DNA of 64,000 bases from positions 3,659,590-3,723,589 of the forward strand of contig NZ_CP168006.1 in NCBI RefSeq assembly GCF_041521385.1. The letters run 5' to 3'. The position numbers were made by a program, and so were the translations under genes. The notes beneath the pieces were generated by a model. That model worked only from the letters and a program-made list of their open reading frames with translations. It did not search any database and was not told the origin of the DNA. Positions 11,148 to 19,094 of the stretch are shown piece by piece. The first letter of the stretch is position 1; the number at the start of each line of letters is the position of its first letter. The DNA is from Alcaligenes faecalis (GTDB taxonomy: Bacteria; Pseudomonadota; Gammaproteobacteria; Burkholderiales; Burkholderiaceae_B).

Positions 11148-12923
11148 ATGACAACAGAGATTGCAGTGGTTTTGGGCTTGGCTTTCGTTGCGATTGTCTT
11201 GTTTGCCACAGAAAAACTCCGAATTGATGCGATTGCTTTATTGGTGCTTGGCACCTTGGCTATTTTGGGCTTGGTGACTCCGGAGCAGGCTGTAGGCGGC
11301 TTCAGTAATCCGGCCACAGTCACTGTCGCCGCCATGTTTGTATTGGCTGCCGGGCTGCAAAATAGCGGGGCTTTGTCCGGGATTGGGGATTTGCTGGGCA
11401 AGGCCCGCTCCCCGGTCCAGTTTCTGTTGCTCTTGTTTCTGGTTCTGGCGGTAATCGCCCCCTTTGTCAATAACACGGCAGTGGTGGCGGTATTCATTCC
11501 TATCGTGATGGCCGCTAGCACACGGATAAGCATGTCGGCCTCCAAGGCCTTGATTCCCTTGTCGTATGTCTCGCAAATGGCCGGGGTCTGTACTTTGGTC
11601 GGGACCTCTACCAACCTGCTGGTCAATGCCATTGCCCGTGATATGGGGCATCCGGGCTTCACCATGTTTGAGTTCACCAAGCTGGGTGTCATTTGCATGG
11701 CAGTCGGTTGTGTTTATTTGCTGACAGTCGGGCGGTGGTTGCTGCCTGCTGCGCGCGGTGGCGAGTTGGTCGAACAATATGAGTTGGGCAAGTACATAAC
11801 CGAACTGCGTGTCATGCCGGATTCTTCCTTGATTGGTCAGTCTGTTGGCGAAGCAAAGTTGGGTGAGCAATACGGCGTCTTTGTTCTGGAACTGTTGCGT
11901 GGTGATATCAAAGTGTGGGGGCCGCGCGAGCAGAAGATTGAGCAGGATGATGTGCTGTTGGCGCGTGGAGATTGGACCAAGCTGGATGAGTTGCGCAAAG
12001 AAGCCGGCCTGGAGGTAGATCCGCAGTTCAAGTTGGAGCAACGGTCTTTTGAACAGGTCGACCAGGTGTTGACGGAGGTCATGATTGCGCCGCGTTCGCG
12101 TATTAGTGGACGTACCTTGGGCAGTTTACGGGCGGGTTGGCACAGGAACGCTACCGTACTGGGGATTCATCGCCGTGGTCAGGTCTTGCGTGAGCAATTG
12201 CGTGCGGTACGCTTGCAGGTGGGGGATATTTTGTTGATGTTGACCCCCGCTTCCGAGGCGGCCGATTTGCGGGCGGATAGCAATATTATCGTGCTGTCCG
12301 AGCGTGAGGCTGAAAAAGAAATGGGTTGGCGCGCACCTTTTTCCTTGCTCACCATGGCCTTGGTGATTGTGGTGCCTGCCTTGGGCTGGGTCCCTATCAG
12401 TATTACCTCATTGCTTGGTGCCGTCGCCATGACGCTGGCCGGCTGCCTGAAGGCGGATGAGGTTTACGACGCCATTGATTGGCGCATCATTATCTTGATG
12501 GCGGGTTTGTTGCCCTTGGGATTGGCCATGAGCGAGACGGGGGCCGCCCAGTTTCTGGTGGAAAACACGGTTGGTCTGGTCGATTCGTTTGGACCGTTGA
12601 CGGTGTTGGCGATGGTCTATCTGATGGCCTTGGTCTTGACCGAGTTTATGAGCAATGCCGCCGCAGCGGTGCTGCTGGCGCCCATAGGGATGTCCACGGC
12701 CAATATGATGGGCGTTGATCCCACGCCTTTTTTGATCGCGGTGACCTTTGCCGCCTCCACCAGTTTCGCAACCCCTGTGGGCTATCAAACTAACACCATG
12801 GTTTACGGCGCGGGTGGCTATCGGTTTGTTGATTTTCTGAAAGTTGGTTTGCCCTTGAACTTGATTTTCTGGGTCTTGGGCGTCCTGTTGATTCCCGTTT
12901 TCTGGCCGTTCAATCCCGTTTGA
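11148..12923 (+). CDS. SLC13/DASS-type permease with two RCK_C (TrkA-C) domains
   Basis: A 591-residue inner-membrane transporter starting at the ATG of 11148, preceded by AGGAGTGGGG; an upstream ATG in the same frame has no such site. N-terminal membrane segments (about 1-190, with NNTAVVAVFIPI and SYVSQMAGVCTLVGTSTNLL typical of the SLC13/ArsB clan) are split from C-terminal segments (about 395-590, with MSNAAAAVLL and FATPVGYQTN) by two cytoplasmic TrkA-C domains (about 205-285 and 295-380). This architecture occurs in anion symporters for sulfate, dicarboxylates or related ions. Its position after a TauE/SafE exporter makes a sulfur anion possible, but this is only inference. Confidence 0.85.
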   Translation: MTTEIAVVLGLAFVAIVLFATEKLRIDAIALLVLGTLAILGLVTPEQAVGGFSNPATVTVAAMFVLAAGLQNSGALSGIGDLLGKARSPVQFLLLLFLVLAVIAPFVNNTAVVAVFIPIVMAASTRISMSASKALIPLSYVSQMAGVCTLVGTSTNLLVNAIARDMGHPGFTMFEFTKLGVICMAVGCVYLLTVGRWLLPAARGGELVEQYELGKYITELRVMPDSSLIGQSVGEAKLGEQYGVFVLELLRGDIKVWGPREQKIEQDDVLLARGDWTKLDELRKEAGLEVDPQFKLEQRSFEQVDQVLTEVMIAPRSRISGRTLGSLRAGWHRNATVLGIHRRGQVLREQLRAVRLQVGDILLMLTPASEAADLRADSNIIVLSEREAEKEMGWRAPFSLLTMALVIVVPALGWVPISITSLLGAVAMTLAGCLKADEVYDAIDWRIIILMAGLLPLGLAMSETGAAQFLVENTVGLVDSFGPLTVLAMVYLMALVLTEFMSNAAAAVLLAPIGMSTANMMGVDPTPFLIAVTFAASTSFATPVGYQTNTMVYGAGGYRFVDFLKVGLPLNLIFWVLGVLLIPVFWPFNPV

Positions 12924-12963
12924 TACCGCTGTATCCAGGATAAAAATAAAGGAGACATCAGTG

Positions 12964-13431
12964 ATGAATTCAGCCCGCGCTTCCGCTAATCCCGTCTTGG
13001 ATCCGCAAGTGCTGCAAGCCGTGCAAGACAGTTTTTCCCGCCAGCAGGCAATGAGCCTGATTCGCGCCACCATGCCGCTGGTTCAGACAGGCTTGGTCGA
13101 GATTCATTTGCCGCATTGGGAGGGGGTGCAGCAACAACATGGTTTTGTGCATGGTGGTGTTGTCGGCATGATTGCAGATTCGGCCGGAGGATATGCCGCC
13201 ATGACGTATACGCCTTTGGGCGCCAGTGTGCTCAGTGTGGAGTACAAGCTGAATTTTCTGGCGCCGGCCAAGGGGGAGTCTTTGTTGGCCCGAGGGGCTG
13301 TGGTTCGTCAGGGCCGCAGTTTGATCGTGACACAGGCCGAGGTATTTGCCGTGGAAGAAGGCAAGCAGACGTTATGTGCGTTGATGCAGCAAACGATTAT
13401 GGTGATGCAGGGGCGGGCGGAGAAGGCTTGA
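12964..13431 (+). CDS. PaaI-like hotdog-fold thioesterase
   Basis: About 155 residues with a single hotdog domain. The motif G-F-V-H-G-G-V-V-G-M-I-A-D-S-A-G (about 60-75) is the PaaI/4HBT signature with the catalytic Asp. Such enzymes hydrolyse acyl- or aryl-CoA thioesters in the cytoplasm. A good AAGGAG site precedes it; GTG at 12961 and ATG at 12964 are adjacent candidate starts. It lies about 40 bases after the permease and may be cotranscribed with it. Confidence 0.87.
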   Translation: MNSARASANPVLDPQVLQAVQDSFSRQQAMSLIRATMPLVQTGLVEIHLPHWEGVQQQHGFVHGGVVGMIADSAGGYAAMTYTPLGASVLSVEYKLNFLAPAKGESLLARGAVVRQGRSLIVTQAEVFAVEEGKQTLCALMQQTIMVMQGRAEKA

Positions 13432-13450
13432 GGCCGGGGGCGGGGCTATC

Positions 13451-13864
13451 TCAGAAACCGGGCCGCTCTTTAGGACTTTTCCAGCGATAGATAAGCAGCA
13501 GTATCCACAGCGTTGTCATACCCAGTCCATACAGGATAGCTCCGTAAGAAACAGAAACGTCAATACCGCATACGTGCGAGAAACGGTCGGCGGTATCGCA
13601 GATATTTTTGATCGCCAGTAAAAACAAGACAGTATTGACGGCCAGGGCCAGGCAGGCGGACACCGCTTTGTCTGCCCAGATCAAGCTGGCAACGGCCAGG
13701 ATTGATAACGGCATCAAGGAGTTGAGCACACTGGTGTGCCAGGCGGAATACGCCTGTGAGGAGTTGAGCAAACTTTCGTTGATGTGCGCAAAGGGAAAGA
13801 GCCACACGACAATCAAAGCAGCGCACAGGAAAAAAATCCATTTCCTGATGGTGATGTTGGACAC
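13451..13864 (-). CDS. Small four-helix membrane protein, unknown function
   Basis: 137 residues with four hydrophobic segments (about 9-26, 48-64, 68-87 and 108-127) joined by short loops, and a basic C-terminal tail. I do not recognise the family. The start is a GTG without a clear ribosome-binding site, so the N terminus is uncertain. It converges on the thioesterase gene with a 19-base gap and is read away from the DUF1090 gene. Confidence 0.6.
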   Translation of the reverse strand: MSNITIRKWIFFLCAALIVVWLFPFAHINESLLNSSQAYSAWHTSVLNSLMPLSILAVASLIWADKAVSACLALAVNTVLFLLAIKNICDTADRFSHVCGIDVSVSYGAILYGLGMTTLWILLLIYRWKSPKERPGF

Positions 13865-14121
13865 GATGAAAAGTAAAAGTTTGCTTTATGAGGATTTTGA
13901 GTGTAACTGAACTGTTTTATGCTTAAAGACACGTTGTGTAAGTTCTTTGACACAAATCGCGACAATTATGTTGCTTGCACATGACATAAACGAAGGAATA
14001 GACGAATTTAATCACGTTCTTGTGACAAATCGGCGAGGTTTGTTGTAGGCGTCCATTCCGGATAAATAGAAAATGCGCTGGTAGGATGGAAGTCCGAATG
14101 AACACAAGGGGAGTAATCAGG

Positions 14122-14520
14122 ATGAAAAACTCGGTATGGTGTTTGAGTGTCATGTTAGGTGTGATGGCTTTGCCTGTCTGGGCGGATAACCCGGCTTGCC
14201 AGTATCGGGCTGCCGAGATCCAGCATCAGATCGACTATGCTCGCCAGCATGGTAATGTGCATCGCGAGCGTGGTCTGCAGCGTGCATTGGCGAATCTGCA
14301 AATGCATTGTCAGGATGCTGACTTGCTGCGCGATGTGCAGGACGATATCCGAGAGCAAGAAGAGGACATTCAGGACCGTATCGAAGAGATCGCTGAAAAG
14401 CGTTCTGAAGGGCGCCAAGATAAGGTGCAGGAATTGGAGAAAAAGCTGGAGCGCGATCGCGCCAAGCTGGGGCAGTTGCAAGAGGAATTGAAAGAGCTAC
14501 AGGCCTTGAGCGTGAAGTAA
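14122..14520 (+). CDS. DUF1090 (YqjC-like) periplasmic protein
   Basis: 132 residues starting at the ATG of 14122, which follows AGGGGAG; an ATG 36 bases upstream lacks spacing to any such site. The signal peptide is about residues 1-20 (..LPVWA/DN). The mature part has the DUF1090 layout: Cys near the start, A-R-Q-H-G-N, L-Q-M-H-C, then a long acidic/basic coiled coil. The two cysteines may form a disulfide in the periplasm. Function is unknown; E. coli YqjC is the model homologue. Transcribed alone, with a hairpin downstream. Confidence 0.85.
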   Translation: MKNSVWCLSVMLGVMALPVWADNPACQYRAAEIQHQIDYARQHGNVHRERGLQRALANLQMHCQDADLLRDVQDDIREQEEDIQDRIEEIAEKRSEGRQDKVQELEKKLERDRAKLGQLQEELKELQALSVK

Positions 14521-14594
14521 ACGTGCGCTCAAGCTTTTGAATTTGCTTCTGTCCAGCTCATCAAATTGGTTGAACAGGACAGGATTCAGAAGGA

Positions 14595-14626
14595 AGTACG
14601 TGCTCCCGATGGGGGCACGTACTGTT
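14595..14626 (+). terminator. Probable intrinsic terminator after the DUF1090 gene
   Basis: AGTACGTGC pairs with GCACGTACT, extended by TCCC/GGGG with one wobble, followed by a short GTTT. The T-run is weak. Confidence 0.55.
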
Positions 14627-14705
14627 TAAACAGAAAGGACTGCTTATAATCACAGGTGCAGTCGGCGCAATGATGTAGGCCGACCAAGCATAAAACAAGA
14701 GTGGT

Positions 14706-15629
14706 ATGAGTAGAAAAAGCACAGGTCGTCGCGTTACAAAAACCAGGAGTAGAAAGAAGGCAAGGCAGACCAGTCTGTCCCGATTCTTGAAATCAGTCAT
14801 CGCTGCGGCCCTGACCAGTTTCGGGATTGCGACGGCCTGGCTTCATCCTCAGGGGGTGAACTGGCAAAGTCTTGAGCCGTTTCTGGTATCGCTGGGTTGG
14901 CCCACAGCGGTTCAGCAAGACAGTTCCCCCGTCCCTGCTGCCATTGATGGGTATGTTCAGACCTCTTTTGCGCAATGTCCCCAGTTCTTCCCCGGTTCAC
15001 GGCCCGTTGTGCCTGCGGCCTATACGCAACGAGAGTTGTGCTTTAGCTCTTTTGCGATTTTGCATAGCGGCCAAACCAAAACCCCGGTGTTTGTTGTGCA
15101 GCGTCTGAATCGGCAACAGATTCAGTCGGCCAAGGGCGTCAAGCGTACGGATCGATTTTATGCCGAAGGTCGTTTGCCTCGGGCGGAACGAGCCGAACTG
15201 AATGACTACCGGGGCTCAGGCTTTTCACGTGGGCATATGGCCCCGGCAGGGGACATGGCCTCTGAGCAGAGTATGGCTCAGAGCTTTTCTTTGGCTAATA
15301 TGGTGCCGCAAAACCAGACTCATAATGCCGGTCCCTGGAACAAGATTGAAGCGGATACTCGTAAATACGTCGCCCGTGCGGCAGGGAGTGTCTTTGTTTT
15401 TACCGGACCAGTGTATGAGCGCAGTGCGGCAAGCATTGGCTCCGGTCAGGTTGCCGTTCCCAGTTATTTATTCAAGCTGGTGTATGACGCCACCACTCGC
15501 CGTTCCTGGGTCCATTGGCAAGCGAATCAGGCGTCTACGCGCCTTAGCCCGCCTATCAGCTACGAGGAGTTTGTCCGTCGGACTGGACTGCATTTGTTAC
15601 CGGATTCCAGTGTGAAAACCTCGGAATAG
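14706..15629 (+). CDS. DNA/RNA non-specific endonuclease (NUC1/NucA type), membrane-anchored
   Basis: 307 residues. A very basic start (about residues 1-27, many Arg/Lys) precedes one hydrophobic segment (about 28-46), which suggests a signal anchor with the enzyme in the periplasm or outside. The beta-beta-alpha-metal nuclease core has S-R-G-H-M-A-P-A-G-D (175-183; catalytic His177) and N-Q-T-H-N-A-G-P-W-N-K-I-E (203-215) with the metal-binding Asn and Glu. The family motif is D-R-G-H; here the Asp is Ser. Such enzymes degrade DNA and RNA without sequence preference, for nutrition, DNA turnover or toxin roles. No immunity gene is evident beside it. Confidence 0.9.
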   Translation: MSRKSTGRRVTKTRSRKKARQTSLSRFLKSVIAAALTSFGIATAWLHPQGVNWQSLEPFLVSLGWPTAVQQDSSPVPAAIDGYVQTSFAQCPQFFPGSRPVVPAAYTQRELCFSSFAILHSGQTKTPVFVVQRLNRQQIQSAKGVKRTDRFYAEGRLPRAERAELNDYRGSGFSRGHMAPAGDMASEQSMAQSFSLANMVPQNQTHNAGPWNKIEADTRKYVARAAGSVFVFTGPVYERSAASIGSGQVAVPSYLFKLVYDATTRRSWVHWQANQASTRLSPPISYEEFVRRTGLHLLPDSSVKTSE

Positions 15630-15872
15630 TGGGAGGTCCTTGGGTCAGGGATGTCACCTGCCTCGATGTCGCACTTCCTGCGCTGTCTTCGGGCTGGGTG
15701 ACAAGGGCAAGATTTGGGTCAATTGCAGAAATTGCTCTTGAGTTATCAATTGCAAATTAACAGGAAAGGGAATCGACGAGCTTTCAGGCCTCGGGGTACA
15801 GTGCTTGTATGGGCCGCGATTGGTTGTCGTTTCGATTCGCGGTAAGAAAAGATTTTTTGTAGGAAAGACGGA

Positions 15873-16115
15873 ATGATGCTTCGACGACTGATTCAAGGTG
15901 TGGTGGTCATAGGCTTGACAGCCTTGATGGCGGCGTGCTCTTCGGCCAAGCCAGGCGGTGGCCCCGTCTCAAAACTCTTCAATGAATGTACCTGGGACCG
16001 TGAGTCCTGCATGCATGAGGGTCGCTACGAGGCCGGTGAAAGCGAATATGCCGAGCGCGAGGCTCGGGACTTGAATCGTCAGTCTGCCGCACGTTTGCGC
16101 CGTAGCGGTCTGTAA
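15873..16115 (+). CDS. Small predicted lipoprotein
   Basis: 80 residues. Two Met, two Arg, then a hydrophobic segment ending in L-M-A-A-C at residues 18-22, a usable lipobox, so lipidation at the Cys and anchoring in the inner or outer membrane is likely. The mature part is short and charged, with two more Cys (C-T-W-D-R-E-S-C). I do not recognise the family; similar short lipoproteins occur in Alcaligenaceae. An AGGAAAGACGG element precedes the ATG. The SBF transporter starts 20 bases downstream. Confidence 0.7.
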   Translation: MMLRRLIQGVVVIGLTALMAACSSAKPGGGPVSKLFNECTWDRESCMHEGRYEAGESEYAEREARDLNRQSAARLRRSGL

Positions 16116-16135
16116 GGTTTTGTCACGGCGGTGCC

Positions 16136-17125
16136 ATGGGCTTGCTGCCAAGCGAGGTGCTGACTGTGATTCGTGATGCGTTGGAAAGCCGGCAAATCGT
16201 CATTTATGTTGTGGCGATGTTGCTGGCCGGTTTGATGGCCAGTGTCTGGGTGATGCCGGCCGGTCTGGTCGACTGGATCAACCCGGCTCTGGCTTTGATG
16301 CTGTATGTCACTTTTTTGCAGGTGCCTGTTTCTCGACTGGGTAAGGCACTGACTCAACTGCGCTTTTTGGTCGTGCTGCTTGTGGCCAATTTTTGCCTGG
16401 TTCCTCTCTTTGTCTTTGCGCTGCTGCCTTTGCTGCCTGACCACACGATGCTGCGTCTGGGCGTGTTGCTGGTTTTGCTGAGCCCTTGCATTGACTACGT
16501 CGTCACGTTTGCTCAATTAGGCCGGGCGGATGCGCGAACGCTTCTGGCGGCCACGCCGGTGCTGCTTGTAGTGCAAATGCTGCTTTTGCCCTTGTTCCTC
16601 AAGTTGGCGCTGGGAGAACAGTTTGGCCTGTACATCAAGGCTGGCCCTTTTCTGGATGCCTTCTTTTTTCTGATTTTGATTCCACTGCTATTGGCGGGGG
16701 CGACTCAGTATCTTGCTGGGAAAAGTCGCGCCTGGGCGCAGGTCCAGGCGGGTTTGGGTCTGGCGCCTGTTCCGGCTACTGCCCTGGTACTGTTTATCGT
16801 GGTGGCAGCCGTTTTGAGGCAGTTGGAACCTGCTCTGGATGTTTTGTGGCGCGTATTGCCGGTGTATGTGCTGTTTGCCTTCCTGGCTCCTGTCATTGGC
16901 TGGGTGCTGGCGCGACAAGTACGTTTGGAGGTCCCTTTGCGACGAGCCGCGGCCTTTAGCAGTGCGACTCGTAACTCCCTGGTTGTTCTGCCTTTGGCCC
17001 TGGCTATTCCAGGTGCCTCGCCCTTGTTGCCCGCCGTTATTTTGACCCAGACCTTGGTGGAGTTGCTGGCGCAACTGGTCTATGTGCGTGTATTGGCTCG
17101 CTGGGGACAACACGAGCAGGCTTGA
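16136..17125 (+). CDS. SBF/ACR3-like arsenic-resistance family transporter
   Basis: 329 residues with about ten membrane segments, of the bile acid:sodium symporter superfamily. The stretch L-L-S-P-C-I-D-Y-V-V-T-F and the C-terminal F-S-S-A-T-R-N-S-L-V-V-L-P-L match the bacterial arsenic-resistance (ACR3-like) branch, including its conserved membrane Cys. No arsR, arsC or arsH lies nearby, so an arsenite role is not supported by context. It starts 20 bases after the lipoprotein gene with a weak ribosome-binding site, which suggests coupling. Confidence 0.8.
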   Translation: MGLLPSEVLTVIRDALESRQIVIYVVAMLLAGLMASVWVMPAGLVDWINPALALMLYVTFLQVPVSRLGKALTQLRFLVVLLVANFCLVPLFVFALLPLLPDHTMLRLGVLLVLLSPCIDYVVTFAQLGRADARTLLAATPVLLVVQMLLLPLFLKLALGEQFGLYIKAGPFLDAFFFLILIPLLLAGATQYLAGKSRAWAQVQAGLGLAPVPATALVLFIVVAAVLRQLEPALDVLWRVLPVYVLFAFLAPVIGWVLARQVRLEVPLRRAAAFSSATRNSLVVLPLALAIPGASPLLPAVILTQTLVELLAQLVYVRVLARWGQHEQA

Positions 17126-17492
17126 GTGGTTCCTTGTGTAAGCCGATTGTTGACTGGCAAACATCATTTTCGGCGCACTTGTCCTGAATTTGATTGGCTT
17201 TTCTATGCATTGATGGAGAACGCTTTTCTTGTTTTCGGCCAGGTTTCGTTTTCAAGATGGACAAGGGGCGATCTGGCCAGTTGATGTCTGTGCATAGCTT
17301 TTATTTCTTAGCCTGATTGCTCACCAGAAAACTGCCGTCAAAATATGTGGTTTTTTCTTATAGAGCTTATAAAAAAACATACATGGTGATAGAGCTGCCA
17401 AGCTCTATGATCTGCTCCGCCTCGGCTCTGAGTGCAACATCATGTTGCGGGCATGTTCTGTGCTCGCTTTTTATTATTTAGGAACCCTCAAA
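17126..17492. other. Intergenic leader region of the AmiS/UreI gene
   Basis: No coding signal. The last ~130 bases are A/T-rich and contain an 8-base element present twice direct and once inverted (17360-17408, listed separately), probably a regulatory leader. Confidence 0.5.
17360..17408. repeat. ATAGAGCT direct and inverted repeats upstream of the AmiS/UreI gene
   Basis: ATAGAGCT occurs at 17360-17367 and 17389-17396, and its inverse AGCTCTAT at 17401-17408. The second and third copies can form a perfect 8-bp hairpin with a 4-base loop. The location, 85-133 bases before the start codon, suits an operator or an RNA leader element. Confidence 0.5.
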
Positions 17493-18029
17493 ATGCTAGT
17501 TGCCGCTTTTCTGGCGTTTGCAGGCCTGTGCCTGTTCGTTAATGGTGTTCGTCTCTACTACTCTGAAGGTCATCGCGCGGGTAGGGTGGTGGAGGCTAAA
17601 GATGCTGCCATCGTCAATTTATTCACCGCCGTGTTGGGGTTTATCTGCATGTCCCACATCCTGAACCCGGCCAACAGCGTGGTCTACTCCCCCTTGTCTG
17701 CCCTTTATCTGGGCCTGTTTGCCTTGACCTATTTTTGGGTGGGCGTGAACGCGTTTACAGGAAGTGATGGGCGTGCTTTGGGTTGGTATTCCTTGGTGGT
17801 TGCCTGCATCGCGGTCCCTGCTGCGATTACCAACTTGAGCCTTGCCGAGCGGATTTTTGATTATTGGCAAGTGTTGAGCTGGTTGTCTTGGGCCGTCCTA
17901 TGGTTCCTGTTCTTCTTGCTGCTTGTCCTGAACAAGCCCATTGCTCGCCTGACAGGCATGGTGTCTGCTGTGCAGGGCGTGCTGACGGCATTGCTGCCTG
18001 CCTTATTGTATTTTTGGGGGGCGATTTAA
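17493..18029 (+). CDS. AmiS/UreI-family amide/urea channel
   Basis: 178 residues from the ATG of 17493, which has AGGAAC upstream; the frame is open 17 codons further without a usable site. Six or seven hydrophobic segments and the family pattern F-V-N-G at the N terminus, an N-L-F-T-A-V-L-G segment and Y-F-W-V-G identify AmiS/UreI proteins, inner-membrane channels for urea or short-chain amides. These genes normally sit beside amidase (amiE) or urease genes; neither is present here, so it stands alone. Confidence 0.85.
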   Translation: MLVAAFLAFAGLCLFVNGVRLYYSEGHRAGRVVEAKDAAIVNLFTAVLGFICMSHILNPANSVVYSPLSALYLGLFALTYFWVGVNAFTGSDGRALGWYSLVVACIAVPAAITNLSLAERIFDYWQVLSWLSWAVLWFLFFLLLVLNKPIARLTGMVSAVQGVLTALLPALLYFWGAI

Positions 18030-18324
18030 TTGCAGGGGCGGTTTTTGTTTTTCCGGACTGTGCGTGACGCTAGTCAGTAGCACGGCTTTCATCGATTGTG
18101 TTGGCAGGGAACTACAAGTGCTGAACGTGGTCTTATAAAAAGGTGCAGGCCTGTCCTTTATTTTGGTGGTAAACGTCTTTTTGGGATGTTGGCTTGAGCA
18201 GCGGCATATATTTCTCCGGGTTTGAGGCCAGGGGATTTGCCAGGATCTGATATTGTTATGATATTTAGTGCAATTTGCGCTTGGCGCTGCACCTCTATGA
18301 TTATCCAGTGAAGGAGGTTAGGAC

Positions 18325-18435
18325 GTGAATCGTGCTCACACTCCCTGTCCAGCTCCTCAGCCCGAACCCAGGCCGATGCGTTGGCCTAGTGATTTTCCGG
18401 GCAAGCATGACAGGCCGGAATCAAATCCTCATTAA
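18325..18435 (+). CDS. Candidate 36-residue proline-rich small protein
   Basis: A GTG-started frame of 36 codons, preceded by a full AAGGAGG Shine-Dalgarno (18311-18317) with 7 bases of spacing and closed by TAA only 3 bases before a strong terminator. This compact gene-like layout argues for translation. Ten of 36 residues are Pro; residues 6-17 alternate as T-P-C-P-A-P-Q-P-E-P-R-P. There is no signal peptide or membrane segment and one Cys. I do not recognise the family. It could also be a leader peptide, but no gene follows in the same direction for more than 2 kb. Confidence 0.5.
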   Translation: MNRAHTPCPAPQPEPRPMRWPSDFPGKHDRPESNPH

Positions 18436-18438
18436 TAT

Positions 18439-18465
18439 GGCCGCCCTAGGATGGGCGGCCTTTTT
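18439..18465 (+). terminator. Strong intrinsic terminator after the proline-rich ORF
   Basis: GGCCGCCC pairs with GGGCGGCC (8 bp, all G/C) around a 6-base loop, followed by five T. Confidence 0.85.
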
Positions 18466-18668
18466 GTACGCCAAATGTGAGCCCATAAAGGAGTCTGTTG
18501 TTGGGCAGTTGATTTCGATTTGGAAAGCGTTCCGAGCGGGGTCTGTGTTGTGCAACTGGTTTCTGGCCGCCAGCATCTGAGCTGGCTCAGTGATGTCCCC
18601 AGGGAAACACGAGCGACAAACTTTGTGTTTGCTTAAGGATAGGTGCCCTGTTTGGAGGTGCCTTGACG

Positions 18669-18797
18669 ATGTTTCTTCTCTGGCCCGCTTTTTTACTCAA
18701 GCGCCGACTTGCCAATCCACTAATGCTACGTGTTGTCGGTCTTTTTAAGGCCGGCTATGTGGGAGTAAATCTGCGAGCAAATTGCTGGAAAAATTGA
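18669..18797 (+). CDS. Possible 42-residue basic small protein
   Basis: ATG preceded by GGAGGT at 9 bases of spacing. The product begins M-F-L-L-W-P-A-F-L-L-K-R-R and is basic and moderately hydrophobic, perhaps membrane-associated. There is no clear terminator or family resemblance, so it may be a chance frame. Confidence 0.25.
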   Translation: MFLLWPAFLLKRRLANPLMLRVVGLFKAGYVGVNLRANCWKN

Positions 18798-18886
18798 TTT
18801 TAAGGGGTCAATTGATTTCAAATCATACTCGTAAGCCGTTGATTTTGTTTAAAATTGATTTTTTTGAATCAACGGTTTTCATGCTT

Positions 18887-18971
18887 TGGTGCGAACGGAG
18901 AGACTCGAACTCTCACACCTCTCGGCGCCAGAACCTAAATCTGGTGCGTCTACCAATTCCGCCACGTTCGC
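18887..18971 (-). tRNA. tRNA-Leu (anticodon UAG)
   Basis: 85 bases on the minus strand. The 7-bp acceptor stem GCGAACG/CGTTCGC, the D-arm (GGCGGAATTGGTAGACGC), the anticodon stem CCAGA/TCTGG with loop TTTAGGT (anticodon TAG), a long variable arm of class II type, the T-arm GAGTTCGAGTCTC and an encoded CCA end are all visible. It reads CUN leucine codons. Confidence 0.95.
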
Positions 18972-19094
18972 AGCACGAAAGAAGTAGATTCTAGCGTGGA
19001 TTTTCACGCTAGGCAAGTAATTGGCCTTATGGATAAGCAAATTGATTAGGGGCCATCTTGAGGTGGCTCTCAGCCGCTTTTGTCGTGTTTTGTT

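Larger units (their letters stand above)
18030..18886. other. Gene-poor stretch with two candidate tiny ORFs
   Basis: About 860 bases without a conventional gene. It holds a short proline-rich ORF with a strong Shine-Dalgarno and a terminator (18325-18465), a second weaker short ORF (18669-18797), and A/T-rich DNA next to the tRNA with an inverted repeat CCGTTGATT/AATCAACGG (18836-18844 and 18867-18875). A GTGCA..GCGC/GCGC..TGCAC hairpin lies just before the first ORF at about 18269-18293. Confidence 0.5.

Noticed and set aside
18836..18875. Inverted repeat CCGTTGATT/AATCAACGG beside tRNA-Leu as an attachment site or terminator
   Set aside because: There is no integrase or duplicated tRNA 3' end nearby and no T-run in the tRNA direction, so neither an att site nor a terminator is supported.
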